Source: VRUE01 sp963732225
GTDB lineage: Bacteria; Actinomycetota; Thermoleophilia; Solirubrobacterales; 70-9
Direction of reading: 5' to 3'
Length of the DNA: 64,000 nucleotides
NCBI GenBank assembly: GCA_963732225.1
Contig: CAVSYR010000005.1
Location: 744,001 to 808,000, forward strand
The notes under the pieces are model-generated. The model ran no database searches. It was not told the origin of the DNA and saw nothing but the letters and a program-made list of their open reading frames with translations. Positions 17,216 to 25,990 of the stretch are shown piece after piece. Position numbers and translations under genes: made by a program. Position 1 is the stretch's first letter, and every line of letters begins with the position of its first letter.

Positions 17216-18022
17216 CTAGCTCGAGGAGGGGTCCAGCCGCACCCCGGCCAGGGTCAGCAGGCCGTCGCGCAGCAGGCCCGGCCGCCAGCCGGCGAGGGCG
17301 AGCTTCTGGCGCAGCTTGCGCGGCGTGTCGCTGGCGTGTACCTCGACCCGGGGCACAGTGAAGAGATCGCCGCCGGGACGGGGATCGCCCCAGGCGGTGG
17401 TGAAGGCGACCGTGTAGCCGGCCTCGCGCACGGCGCTCGCCACCGCCGGGCTCCAGCGTCCGTAGGGGTAGGAGAAGGCGCGCGGCCGCGGCACCCCGGC
17501 GGCCTCGATCCGCGCCGCCGCCTCGACTATCTCGCGCTCGAGCTCGGCCTCGGGCACCTCGGGCAGCGGCCGGTGGGTGAAGGTGTGCGAGCCGACCTCG
17601 ATCCCGCTCGCCGCCACCGCGCCGAGCTGCTCGGGGGCCAGCAGCCGCAGGCTCGCGGCGCCCTTGTGGTGGTCCCAATCGTTGGCCCCACCGAGGTGGC
17701 CGGCGATGGCGAATACCACTGCCGGAATCTCGCGCTCGGCCAGCAGCGGCGCGGCGACCTCGAGCAGGTCGGTGTAGGCGTCGTCGAAGCTGACCAGGAC
17801 GGCGCGGCGCGGCAGCTCGCCCTCGCCGGCGAGCCAAGCGAGCACCGCACCGAGGTCGACGAAGCGCCAACCGTGAGCGGCAAGGTCGTCGAGCTGGGCG
17901 CTGAAAAGTGCCGGCGAGACGCCGTACTCGGCCAGCACCGGGTCGTCGCGCAGGTCGGCGATCGCGTGGTAGGCGAGAATGCGCAACCGCGACCCTCCCC
18001 CGCGCGGGCTAGACGAGCTCAT
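17216..18022 (-). CDS. NodB-type polysaccharide deacetylase
   Basis: I chose ATG 18022 (MSSSSPRGGGSRLRILAYHAI); a start at 18037 would overlap the divergent gene. NodB motifs are LRILAYHAIADL, VSFDDAYTD, VGSHTFTHRPL (metal His-x3-His) and AFSYPYGRWSP. No signal peptide or transmembrane segment is evident, as for the NodB domain of the GT2 fusion at 9852. It would remove N-acetyl groups from an amino-sugar glycan or precursor. Its start codon lies two bases from that of the divergent GT2 gene at 18025. Confidence 0.87.
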   Translation of the reverse strand: MSSSSPRGGGSRLRILAYHAIADLRDDPVLAEYGVSPALFSAQLDDLAAHGWRFVDLGAVLAWLAGEGELPRRAVLVSFDDAYTDLLEVAAPLLAEREIPAVVFAIAGHLGGANDWDHHKGAASLRLLAPEQLGAVAASGIEVGSHTFTHRPLPEVPEAELEREIVEAAARIEAAGVPRPRAFSYPYGRWSPAVASAVREAGYTVAFTTAWGDPRPGGDLFTVPRVEVHASDTPRKLRQKLALAGWRPGLLRDGLLTLAGVRLDPSSS

Positions 18023-18024
18023 AG

Positions 18025-18975
18025 ATGTCACATCCAACCTTCAGCATCGTGATCACGACCTACAACCGGGCTCGGATCGTATGCCGCTGCATAGACGCCT
18101 GTTTCGCCCAGACCTTCGACGACTTCGAGATCGTCGTCGTCGACGACGGCTCCGGCGACGAGACGCCAGCGAAGCTGGCTGAGCGCTACGACGACCCGCG
18201 CCTGCGCGTCGTCGCCCACGAGTCCAACCGCGGCATCAACCCATCCCGCTACACCGGCGCCAGCAACGCGCGCGGCGAGTGGGTCGTGGTCGTCGACAGC
18301 GACGACGAGCTGATGCCGGGCGCGCTGCAGCGCCTGCACGAGCTGATCGCCGAGCTCCCCCCCGGCGTGCGGGTGTTGCGCAGCCGCCAGCTCCACGACG
18401 ACGGCCACCTTACCCCCAGCTTCGTCCCCGGCGAGCCCTACGGCTACGAGGGACGGATCCGCTGGGCCGAGGCCGAGGGCGGCAACGACGCCGGTCGCTG
18501 CCTGCAGCGCGCCGTCTTCGCCGACACGCCCTACATCGACGGTCGCCGCGGCGCGATGGAGACCCTCTTCGAGCTCAACCTCTCTGAACGCGAGACCAGC
18601 GTCTGCGTCGAGGACGTGCTGACCAAGGTCCACGCCGACGCCCCCGACAGCTGGCTGCGCGCCGCCAGCGCCGCCGACGTCGTCCCCCGCCTGCAGCGCG
18701 AGGCGGCGGACATGCTCTGGATGGCCGAGACGACCCTGCAGCGCCACGGCGATGCCCTGCGGCGCTGGGGCCCGCGCCAGTACGTCACCGTCCTGCGCAT
18801 CGGCGCCACCCAGGCCTTCATCCTCGGCAAGCGCCGCCTCGGCGCCCGCTACTCCCTGCGCGCCCTGCGCCGCAAGCCGCTCGCCCCCGCGGCCTGGGTC
18901 ACCCTCCTGCTCGGCCTGCTCGGCCCCGGCGCCACCGCCCGCGGCGCCGTCGCCTACCGCCGCTTCGCCGCCTGA
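18025..18975 (+). CDS. Family 2 glycosyltransferase
   Basis: 316 residues. GT2 signatures are FSIVITTYNRARIVCRCID, IVVVDDGSGDETPAKLAERY and WVVVVDSDDELMPGAL. The C-terminal third is helical and basic (LRIGATQAFILGKRRLGARYSLRALRRKPL), perhaps membrane-associating. It is divergent from the NodB gene with only two bases between start codons, so the promoters must lie inside the opposite coding regions. Specificity is unknown. Confidence 0.87.
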   Translation: MSHPTFSIVITTYNRARIVCRCIDACFAQTFDDFEIVVVDDGSGDETPAKLAERYDDPRLRVVAHESNRGINPSRYTGASNARGEWVVVVDSDDELMPGALQRLHELIAELPPGVRVLRSRQLHDDGHLTPSFVPGEPYGYEGRIRWAEAEGGNDAGRCLQRAVFADTPYIDGRRGAMETLFELNLSERETSVCVEDVLTKVHADAPDSWLRAASAADVVPRLQREAADMLWMAETTLQRHGDALRRWGPRQYVTVLRIGATQAFILGKRRLGARYSLRALRRKPLAPAAWVTLLLGLLGPGATARGAVAYRRFAA

Positions 18976-19046
18976 TCGAACCGATTCAAAGCTCTCGCTT
19001 CCACGCGGAAGCGGAAGTCAAGACAGGCCTGTGTGCACCGCTGCGC

Positions 19047-19502
19047 TCAGCGACCAGGAAGCGCTTTGGTTGCAAGTGCGTCCGCTTCGGCATTCCATTT
19101 TCGCGGAATCCACGAAATCCTGATGTTGGGAAACTCCCGGAGCAGGGAGCACGCTTCCGCGTGCAGGGGTCTGATGTGCTCCTTGCCAACCTTCGCGCAG
19201 CCGTTTACCTGGTCGACCACGAGCTCCGAGTCAAGGAACACCCGGATGCGTTGGATTCCGCGACTGCGGGCGAGCTTGAGTCCTTCGATGAGAGCCCGAT
19301 ACTCCGCAACGGTGTTGATGGCGGGACCGATCGGTTTGGAGATCTCTTCAATTAGCTGACCATCGGGGTCCCTGAGGACGACTCCGATCGCACCTTGAGC
19401 TGGATTGTCGATGGTCCCCGTGCCGGAACCGTCTGTCTTCAGTAGATAGTTGCGCTTCGACGGCTCCGGATGGTCGCCCTCGTGCGTTTCGGGCGCCGGC
19501 AT
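19047..19502 (-). CDS. RNase HI-like protein
   Basis: 151 residues with the RNase H fold: YLLKTDGSGTG (Asp24), TVAEYRALIEGLKLA (Glu67), RVFLDSELVVDQVNG (Asp91) and RKWNAEADALATKAL (Asp141) supply all four catalytic carboxylates. This short stand-alone RVT_3-type form is common in actinobacteria, where it can hydrolyse RNA in RNA/DNA hybrids. The ~20-residue N-terminal extension is charged. Codon use is noticeably less GC-biased than in the glycan genes on either side, as for the next two genes. Confidence 0.85.
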   Translation of the reverse strand: MPAPETHEGDHPEPSKRNYLLKTDGSGTGTIDNPAQGAIGVVLRDPDGQLIEEISKPIGPAINTVAEYRALIEGLKLARSRGIQRIRVFLDSELVVDQVNGCAKVGKEHIRPLHAEACSLLREFPNIRISWIPRKWNAEADALATKALPGR

Positions 19503-19872
19503 GAAGCCAAGCTATCTCATACCGAAGCGCGCACCGAACGGATGCCTCCGTTCACTAGCGCTTTGCGCGACACGTAAGAGCGCATGCTCGGATGTCCCCG
19601 TCAGGCACCCTGCGATAGCTCGCCCCACGCGAAGCAGTCGCCCCGAGGCTTCCCAAGGATGCCACCATGATTCGACATGGGGGCATGACGGGGCCGATGT
19701 CGACTGGCTCGCCGGGTTATCAAGCAGCGGTACGTCGAGACGTCGATGTCCTCCGGGGATCCTCGACCCCGAGGTCAAGACCCTGAGGAGGCACTCGCCG
19801 CCGCGGGCATCTGGAGCCAGGAGTGCTTCTTGGGACTCGCTGCCGCTAGGACATAGAGCGTACGGTCGAAGC
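19503..19872. other. Gene-poor gap with a possible gene remnant
   Basis: No convincing full gene is visible in this 370-base stretch. One plus-strand reading (19746-19856, 36 codons, ending GIWSQECFLGLAAART) looks protein-like, and the frame stays open upstream of its ATG for about 20 codons with a plausible composition. It could be the tail of a decayed gene, but there is no ribosome site or homologue I recognise. Confidence 0.3.
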
Positions 19873-20322
19873 CTAGTCAGCGGCAACCGTCCGCGAAGCA
19901 CCCTCCATGATCTGGAGAATGCGCTGGCACTGTGCCAGTTCGCCCTCGGACGTGGTGCTGAAGCGCCCTCCACTCGGCGTGAACTCGATCTGAGCAAACT
20001 TCTTCTCGCTGTTGTCATAGAGAACAATCTTTGCGCCTTCCGGCCTGAATATCTGCTCCACGCGTGCCTCCGCGATGTCTGCATACGGAAGGAGATCGTA
20101 GGTCTCTATCCGCTTCCTGACCCAGCCAACCAAATCAGACCGGAAGATGCCCTGCTTGCAGATCGCCCATAGCCCCTGAATATCGTGGGTGACGGCCAGC
20201 ACATCTTCTAGGTCGAGTCCGTTGCGGGAAAGCCCAGCCGTAAGGACCTCTGGGTATCGCTGCTTATCGTAGGCATCGAAGTTCGAATCATCGAACAGCG
20301 AAAACATTCTCATGTCATTCAT
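19873..20322 (-). CDS. Hypothetical protein, possibly PH-domain-like
   Basis: 149 residues starting MNDMRMFSLFDDSNFD. There is no signal peptide or membrane span. The middle, IQGLWAICKQGIFRSDLVGWVRKRIETYDLLPYADI followed by KIVLYDNSEKKFAQIEF, has the strand pattern of small bacterial PH-like (YokE/bPH) domains, but this is only a resemblance. Codon use is less GC-rich than in the surrounding glycan genes. I do not recognise a function. Confidence 0.55.
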   Translation of the reverse strand: MNDMRMFSLFDDSNFDAYDKQRYPEVLTAGLSRNGLDLEDVLAVTHDIQGLWAICKQGIFRSDLVGWVRKRIETYDLLPYADIAEARVEQIFRPEGAKIVLYDNSEKKFAQIEFTPSGGRFSTTSEGELAQCQRILQIMEGASRTVAAD

Positions 20323-20733
20323 TTGTCCTCCACCTTTGCCGCTTTACGCGCGAAGCGACTTGGCCTATTCATTGGCCACGTCTCCCGAGGCTCCAGCCGA
20401 CAACCGGCGGGCACCCTCCCACGCGCGAACTGGAATTGTCAAGCAGGTTGTCAGCGGCTTTTGCCGATCAATCGGCAGACTTTATTGGCCACGGGCGGGC
20501 TGAACTCAGATTACGGCTCAACGGCACCATTTGCGGTCGGGTCCGCCTGACGAACGACTAGGTTTATTCCGCTTCTGCTTTGCGCGAATTGGAGCCGCCT
20601 GGCTCGGTAGTGGTTACGCGCTCGCAATGGACGAAGAAACGACTACCCACCAGGTGCGAGTTCAAGCCTGGATGTCTGCGTCTCTCACACGGAATTGTCT
20701 GACGCGTAAACCACCCTCGCCAACCGATTAACT
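20323..20733. other. Intergenic region without a recognisable gene
   Basis: A 411-base stretch. Short open frames exist on the plus strand (for example 20531-20731), but none has a ribosome site, family motif or coding-like codon bias. I see no tRNA, transposase or clear hairpin here. Confidence 0.5.
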
Positions 20734-21180
20734 CTAGGAATCTGGCGGCGAGGCGCCTGGATGGATCCGCTCCGGGAACCTCGGCAAGCCGTCGTCCGGG
20801 ACCGGCGCCCATGGCGCAGCGTAGTTCGTGAACTGGTGTGCACTGGGGCGGATGCCGGGGTCCTCGTCAAGGGCGCCCATGCGGATGGCGAGCAGTTCGG
20901 AATTGTCGGGGTGGTGGGTGAATAGCTGGCCGCCGCACTTTGAGCAAAAGACCTTGACGTAGCCGCCATCGCCGGGGTCCCACGAGCGAATCAGATCCTC
21001 GCCGGAGACGGTTCGGTAGGAACCGGGCGCGGTCAGAGCCGTCGTCGACACCCCCGTGCCGGTCCGCCGCTGGCAGCGCTTGCAGTGGCAGAAGAGGGCA
21101 CCCAGCAGTGGCTCGGAAACCTCGAAACGGACGCCGCCGCACATGCATCCCCCAGTCAGCGGTAGCGTCGGATCTGGCAC
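20734..21180 (-). CDS. GFA-family (CENP-V/Gfa-like) zinc protein
   Basis: 148 residues with the complete GFA zinc ligand set: GGCMCGGVRFEV, LFCHCKRCQRRTG and VFCSKCGGQLFTHH. Members include the S-hydroxymethylglutathione-forming enzyme Gfa, but most have unknown substrates, and actinobacteria generally lack glutathione, so a formaldehyde role is unlikely to be literal. The C-terminus (WAPVPDDGLPRFPERIHPG) is typical. It is an isolated gene in the compositionally distinct insert. Confidence 0.88.
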   Translation of the reverse strand: MPDPTLPLTGGCMCGGVRFEVSEPLLGALFCHCKRCQRRTGTGVSTTALTAPGSYRTVSGEDLIRSWDPGDGGYVKVFCSKCGGQLFTHHPDNSELLAIRMGALDEDPGIRPSAHQFTNYAAPWAPVPDDGLPRFPERIHPGASPPDS

Positions 21181-21247
21181 TCGCCCAGCCTAGCGTCCTT
21201 GCCAGCACGGAAGGCCGGCTGGTGCCCACTTCAGGCTCTCGCTGAGC

Positions 21248-22537
21248 TCAGGCAGCCCGCGGCGCGCGGAACAGCACCGGGCGCAGCAGGGTCGCCAGCA
21301 GGATCAGGGCCAGGGCTGTCTGACTCGCCGTCCAGACATAGCCCACAGCGTCGATCCCAAGGCTGGGCAGCAGCAGGGCGCTGAAGAGGAGCACGGCGAC
21401 GCAGTGGGCGCCCTGGACGGAGACGACGATGCGGCCGCGGTGCTCGATGCGGGCGACGCTGATGCCGAGGGTGACGATCGCGTTGGGGACCATGCCGATC
21501 ATCAGCAGGCGCAGCAGCGAGGAGCCCTCATCCGCGTAGGCCTGGCCGAAGACGAGCAGCGCCAGCGGCGCCACAAGCGCGACGAGCGCCGCGACCGGGA
21601 TCAACAGTCGCATCGTCTGTCGCAGCGCCCGCCGCGATAGCTCGCGCAGGCTGTCCATGTCGCTGGCCGCCTCGACCGTGAGCGAGGTCATCACGTTGAG
21701 CGCGATCAGCTCGATCGCCAGCGAGACCATCCAGGGCACGTAGAAATAAGCGGCGTCGGCGGCGCTGACCCGGTTGGCGACCAGGATCGGCATGTAGAGG
21801 TTGCCGGCGAGGGTGAAGAGCTTGCCGGCGTAGTTGCCGGTCGCCATCGAGAGCAGCTTGCTGCGGTCGAGGCTGCCCTCGCTGGAGACGCTCGGGATCA
21901 GCCGTTTGAAGATCAGGTAGTTGACGATGACGACGGCGAAGGCGAGCGGCGCGGTCCAGGCGACGAAGGGGCCCGAGCCAGTCAGCGTGCTCGCCAGCAC
22001 GATCAGCAACAGCAGCTTGGCCAGGGCGTAGAGCGAGTTCTCCAGCGGGATCCACTTCGCCGCCCGCAGGCCGGTGAGGACGCTGTCCTGGAGGGTGAAG
22101 ATCGTCGTCGCGCCGGTGGCGAGGACGAAGCCGATCAGCCAGCCGCCACCGCCGAGGAAGCCCAGCTTCGGCGACCAGATGCCGGTGGTGAGGGCGGCCA
22201 GCAGGCCGAAGATCAGGGCCAGCGAGATGGTCAGCATGTAGCTGCGACTGACCAGGCGGCGGGTCGAACCGCCGGCCACCGGCAGGTAGCGGACCAGCAC
22301 CGCCGAGAGGCCGAGCGTGCAGGCTTCGGCGACCAGGGTCATCGCCGAGATCGCCGCCGCGTTGAGGCCGACGACGCGGGCGCTGTAGGAGTGGGCGGCT
22401 AGCGCCCAGAAACCAACCCCGAGCAGGCTGGTCACCCCGGTGCCGAGGATCAGGTAATAGCCGGTGCGGTAGAGCGGGTCGCTGAGGTGCTCGCGCAGGC
22501 GGGCGCGGCTGCTCAGCGCCGATTCTGGAGTCGCCAT
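21248..22537 (-). CDS. Polysaccharide flippase-like membrane protein (Wzx/MOP superfamily)
   Basis: 429 residues with about 12 hydrophobic segments (for example YYLILGTGVTSLLGVGFWALAAHSYS, LTISLALIFGLLAALTTGIW, LLIPVAALVALVAPLALLVFG). The N-terminal ARVVGLNAAAISAMTLVAEACTLGLS pattern and even spread of helices match MOP-superfamily O-antigen and teichuronic-acid flippases. It would translocate lipid-linked oligosaccharides. Together with the Wzm/Wzt exporter this gives the locus two export routes, suggesting more than one glycan. It ends upstream of the GT4 gene's partner start, with a 2-base gap. Confidence 0.82.
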   Translation of the reverse strand: MATPESALSSRARLREHLSDPLYRTGYYLILGTGVTSLLGVGFWALAAHSYSARVVGLNAAAISAMTLVAEACTLGLSAVLVRYLPVAGGSTRRLVSRSYMLTISLALIFGLLAALTTGIWSPKLGFLGGGGWLIGFVLATGATTIFTLQDSVLTGLRAAKWIPLENSLYALAKLLLLIVLASTLTGSGPFVAWTAPLAFAVVIVNYLIFKRLIPSVSSEGSLDRSKLLSMATGNYAGKLFTLAGNLYMPILVANRVSAADAAYFYVPWMVSLAIELIALNVMTSLTVEAASDMDSLRELSRRALRQTMRLLIPVAALVALVAPLALLVFGQAYADEGSSLLRLLMIGMVPNAIVTLGISVARIEHRGRIVVSVQGAHCVAVLLFSALLLPSLGIDAVGYVWTASQTALALILLATLLRPVLFRAPRAA

Positions 22538-22539
22538 GG

Positions 22540-23772
22540 CTATGCCCCGGCGCGAGCCCGGCGCGAGGAGAGCGCAACCTCGTAGGCCTGCTCGAACTGG
22601 GGCACGACCCTGGCCGGGGAGAACTCCTCGGCGTGGCCACGGGCGGCCGTGCCGAGCCGCTCGCGCAAAGCGGGCTCGGCGACGAGTCGCTCGATCGCCG
22701 CCGCCAGCGCGAGTGGCTGAGCGGGTGGCACCAACATGCCGGTCTCGCCGTCGACGACGACCTCGCTGAGGCCGCCGATGTCGGAAGCGACGATCGGCTT
22801 GCCCGCCGCCGCCGTCTCCAACGCCACCAGGCCAAAGGTCTCGGGCAGGATCGAAGGCACGACGGTGAAGAGCGAGCGCCGCAGCGCCTCGATCGCGTAG
22901 CGGTGCGGCATCGGCCCCAGCGCCACCACGCCCGGCAGGCTCGCCACCTCCTCGAGGAAGCAGCGGCCGACCAGGACCAGCGGCGGTGGGTTGTGCAGCG
23001 AGCGATAGGCCTCCGCCAGCACGGCCCCGCCCTTGTCGATGGTGACGTCGCCGAAATAGAGGATGAAGGGCTCACTCGGCAGGCTGGCGAGATGTGGATC
23101 GCCCGGCGGCAGGGGCTCGGGCAGCTCGCGGATTAGATTCGGCACCACCCGGCAACTCTCGGATGCCTCCAACCCACAGCGCCGGCGCACCGCATCGCTG
23201 ACCGGCAGGAAGACATCGACGTGGCGCCGCACCCAGGGCTCCGAGGCGCGGGTGAGCAGCGCCACCCCGGTGCCCTTGAGCGGGCTGTAGTAGTCGGCCG
23301 CGCAGCGCACGCACTTGGCCAGGCCGGGCCCGCTGCAGGGCGCGCCGCGGTTGAGGAAACGCTTGGTCGCGCAGACGAGGCCGTAATCGTGCATCGAGAG
23401 GGCGAGCGCGGGGCCACCACGGCGATCGAGCGGCAGGTAAGAGTTGAGCAGCCAGTTGTGGGCATGGACGACGTCGGGGCGCTCGCGGCGCAGCAGGCGA
23501 CGCAGCGCCAGCGTCACCTCGGGGTCCGGGGCCGGCGGCGCGTGGCGGCGCTCGTCGTCGAGGCCGATGCCCGGCATCCGGTAGGTGGCGCTGTCGAGCG
23601 CGTGTACGGCGACCCCGTTCTTGAGCGACTCGGCCCCGGGCCCGGGCTGGCGCAAAGTCGCGACCGAGACCTCGTGGCCGCGGCCGGCCAGCTCGACGCT
23701 GAGATCCTCGACGACCCGCTCGACGCCACCGACGATCGGTGCGTAGGACTGGGCGAGCATCAAGATTCGCAT
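22540..23772 (-). CDS. Family 4 glycosyltransferase with Cys4 motif
   Basis: I chose ATG 23772 (MRILMLAQSYAPIVGGVER), the usual GT4 N-terminus; an upstream start at 23799 adds nine residues. 410 residues, GT-B. Donor-domain motifs are FILYFGDVTIDKGGAVL and PSILPETFGLVALETAAAGKPIVAS. The segment CATKRFLNRGAPC...KCVRC repeats the four-cysteine spacing of the GT4 at 4933-6204, so the two are probably paralogues. It lies 2 bases upstream of the flippase gene and is likely co-transcribed with it. It is divergent from the GT2-GT4 fusion gene, with a 47-base gap. Confidence 0.88.
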   Translation of the reverse strand: MRILMLAQSYAPIVGGVERVVEDLSVELAGRGHEVSVATLRQPGPGAESLKNGVAVHALDSATYRMPGIGLDDERRHAPPAPDPEVTLALRRLLRRERPDVVHAHNWLLNSYLPLDRRGGPALALSMHDYGLVCATKRFLNRGAPCSGPGLAKCVRCAADYYSPLKGTGVALLTRASEPWVRRHVDVFLPVSDAVRRRCGLEASESCRVVPNLIRELPEPLPPGDPHLASLPSEPFILYFGDVTIDKGGAVLAEAYRSLHNPPPLVLVGRCFLEEVASLPGVVALGPMPHRYAIEALRRSLFTVVPSILPETFGLVALETAAAGKPIVASDIGGLSEVVVDGETGMLVPPAQPLALAAAIERLVAEPALRERLGTAARGHAEEFSPARVVPQFEQAYEVALSSRRARAGA

Positions 23773-23819
23773 CGACCCCGCCGATCGTAGCGTCCACACC
23801 CGCGTGCCAGAATCGCCCC

Positions 23820-25916
23820 GTGCCCGACCCCTCTGCCCATCCAGTCGACTCCAGATCGCCTTCGATTTCGGTGCTGATCTGCGCCTACACGCTCGACCGG
23901 CTCGACGTACTCTCGCAGGCGATCGATTCGGTCCGAACGCAGTCGCTGGCCGCGCACGAGATCGTGCTGGCGATCGACCACTCGCCCGAGCTGCTGGCCG
24001 AGGCCGAGCGGCGCTGGCCCGAGCTGCGCCTGGTCGAGAACCACGAGGAGCAGGGGCTCTCCGGCGCCCGCAACAGCGGCGTCGCCGCCTGCAGTGGCGA
24101 GGTCGTCGCCTTCCTCGATGACGACGCCGTCGCCGCCCCGGACTGGCTCGAGCGCCTGGCGGAGGCCTATCGCGACCCCAACGTGCTCGGCGCCGGTGGC
24201 ACGGTGCGACCGGCCTGGGTCGCCGGCAAGCCGAGCTGGTTCCCGCCCGAGTTCGACTGGGTCGTCGGCTGCACCCACTCCGGCATGCCGAAGCAGCGCG
24301 AAGCGGTCCGCAACCTGGTCGGCGCCAACATGTCGCTGCGCCGCGAGGCCCTGCTCGAGGCCGGCGGCTTCCGCCACGAGCTGGGACGGATCGGGACGAT
24401 CCCGGCCGGCTGCGAGGAGACCGACCTCTGCATCCGCGTCGGCAAGCGCTGGCCCGAGAGCAAGATCCTCTATGACCCCGCCGCGGCGGTCGACCACTAC
24501 GTCCCCGCCACCCGCGGCACCCGCGAGTACTTCACCTCGCGCTGCCGCGGCGAGGGGCGTTCGAAGGCCGTTCTGGCGGGACTTGTCGGCAGCGAGTCGG
24601 GCTTGGAAGCCGAGCGCACCTACACCAGCCGCACGCTGCCGCTCGGCGTCCTGCGCGGTGTCGGCGACGCCTTGCGCGGCGACCTCAGCGGGCTCTCGCG
24701 GGCGGCGATGATCGTCACCGGCCTGCTCACCACGACGGCCGGCTACCTCGCCGGCGGGCGCGAGCGCAAGCGCCTGGAAAAGCGCCGGCTCGCCGCGGGC
24801 GAACAGGAGGACGGCGCAGGCCGGCCCCGGGTGCTGATGGTGACCCCACTCAGCCCACTGCACCAAGGGGGCGTCGAGCGCCACGTGATGGAAGTGAGTC
24901 GCCGCGCCGCCGCAGCGGGCGCCGAGGTCGAGGTGCTCTGCACCGAACCGGGCGGACCGAAGCTGCAGGAGGAGGAACGCGACGGGGTCAAGATCCGCAC
25001 CGTGCGCGCCTGGCCCGCCGAGCGCGACTGGTGCCTGGCGCCGCGGATCTGGCGCGAGATGTCGCGCCGGCCCTGGGACGTCGTCCACATCCAGTCCTAC
25101 CACACGTTCGTCGCCCCGCTGGCGATGTTGCGGGCGCTCACCCTCGGCATTCCCTACGTCGTCACCTTCCACGGCGGTGGCCACTCCTCCGAGGCCCGCA
25201 ACAAGGTCCGCGGCTTGCAGCGAGCGCTGCTGCGGCCGCTGCTGAAGCGAGCCGAGCGCCTGGTCGCCGTTGCCCGCTTCGAGATCGAGGAGTACGGTGG
25301 CGAGCTCGGCATCCCGGCCGCGAAGTTCGCCCTGATCCCCAACGGCACCGATCTCGCCTTCTCCGACGCCGGCAGCGCCAACGGCAAGCCCGAGGGGCCG
25401 CCGGCAATCGCCTCGATCGGCAGGTTGGAGCGCTACAAGGGCCATCATCGCGTGATCGACGCCTTTCCCTTCATCCTCAAGCACGAACCCGAGGCAAGGC
25501 TGGTGATCGTCGGCACCGGCCCCTACGAAGGGGAGCTGCGCAAGCAGGCACAGGCGCTTGGAATAGCGGAAAAGGTCGAGTTCACCAGCACTCCGCCCGA
25601 CCAGCCGGCGGCGATGGCGGAATTGCTGCAAGGAATTTCCCTCGTCGTCCTGCTCAGCGATTTCGAGACGCACCCGCTGGTCGCGCTCGAGGCCGCGGCA
25701 GCGGGACGCCGGCTGTTGGTCGCCGATGCCAGCGGCCTCGGCGAGTTCGCCGCCGACGGCTTCGCCCGCGCGATCCCGCTCAACGAAAGCCCCGAGGGGG
25801 TCGGCGAGGCCGTGATCGAGGAGCTGGCCAAGCCGCCGCAGACAAAGCGCCCGCAGCTCAGCTCGTGGGACGAGTGCGCCGCCGAGCTGCTGGCGCTTTA
25901 CCGCTCGCTGGCCTGA
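23820..25916 (+). CDS. Bifunctional GT2-GT4 glycosyltransferase fusion
   Basis: I chose GTG 23820 because upstream in-frame codons overlap the divergent gene. 698 residues. The N-terminal GT2 (about 15-290) has SVLICAYTLDRLDVLSQAID, NSGVAACSGEVVAFLDDDAV and the acceptor-side VGANMSLRREALLEAGGF. The C-terminal GT4 (about 335-698) has RVLMVTPLSPLHQGGVERHV, VVTFHGGGHSSEARN, IGRLERYKGHHRVID and SDFETHPLVALEAAAAGRRL. Two transferases with opposite folds on one chain could add two consecutive sugars. The frame is continuous and there is no internal start with a good ribosome site at the junction, so the fusion looks genuine. Confidence 0.88.
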   Translation: MPDPSAHPVDSRSPSISVLICAYTLDRLDVLSQAIDSVRTQSLAAHEIVLAIDHSPELLAEAERRWPELRLVENHEEQGLSGARNSGVAACSGEVVAFLDDDAVAAPDWLERLAEAYRDPNVLGAGGTVRPAWVAGKPSWFPPEFDWVVGCTHSGMPKQREAVRNLVGANMSLRREALLEAGGFRHELGRIGTIPAGCEETDLCIRVGKRWPESKILYDPAAAVDHYVPATRGTREYFTSRCRGEGRSKAVLAGLVGSESGLEAERTYTSRTLPLGVLRGVGDALRGDLSGLSRAAMIVTGLLTTTAGYLAGGRERKRLEKRRLAAGEQEDGAGRPRVLMVTPLSPLHQGGVERHVMEVSRRAAAAGAEVEVLCTEPGGPKLQEEERDGVKIRTVRAWPAERDWCLAPRIWREMSRRPWDVVHIQSYHTFVAPLAMLRALTLGIPYVVTFHGGGHSSEARNKVRGLQRALLRPLLKRAERLVAVARFEIEEYGGELGIPAAKFALIPNGTDLAFSDAGSANGKPEGPPAIASIGRLERYKGHHRVIDAFPFILKHEPEARLVIVGTGPYEGELRKQAQALGIAEKVEFTSTPPDQPAAMAELLQGISLVVLLSDFETHPLVALEAAAAGRRLLVADASGLGEFAADGFARAIPLNESPEGVGEAVIEELAKPPQTKRPQLSSWDECAAELLALYRSLA

Positions 25917-25925
25917 TCCCAGCCG

Positions 25926-25937
25926 GGACAAACGTCC
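25926..25937 (+). promoter_or_regulatory. 12-bp dyad upstream of GH26 gene 1
   Basis: GGACAAACGTCC, with GGAC/GTCC arms around AAAC, 53 bases before the GTG start. The identical 12-mer, in opposite orientation, lies at 28749-28760 and an 11/12 match at 27439-27450, each before another GH26 paralogue. A regulator-binding site is inferred. Confidence 0.55.
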
Positions 25938-25990
25938 GCCAGTGCGTAGGCGACTGAAGAACCGCGCTCAGGGGCCGATCACCCCTGGAC

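Noticed and set aside
20655..20685. GGTGCGAGTTCAAGCCTGG as a tRNA T-arm
   Set aside because: The flanks do not pair into a T-stem and no cloverleaf can be built around it.
23760..25931. A 723-residue minus-strand frame opposite the GT2-GT4 fusion
   Set aside because: Composition is that of an antisense shadow; the plus-strand protein has two complete glycosyltransferase domains.
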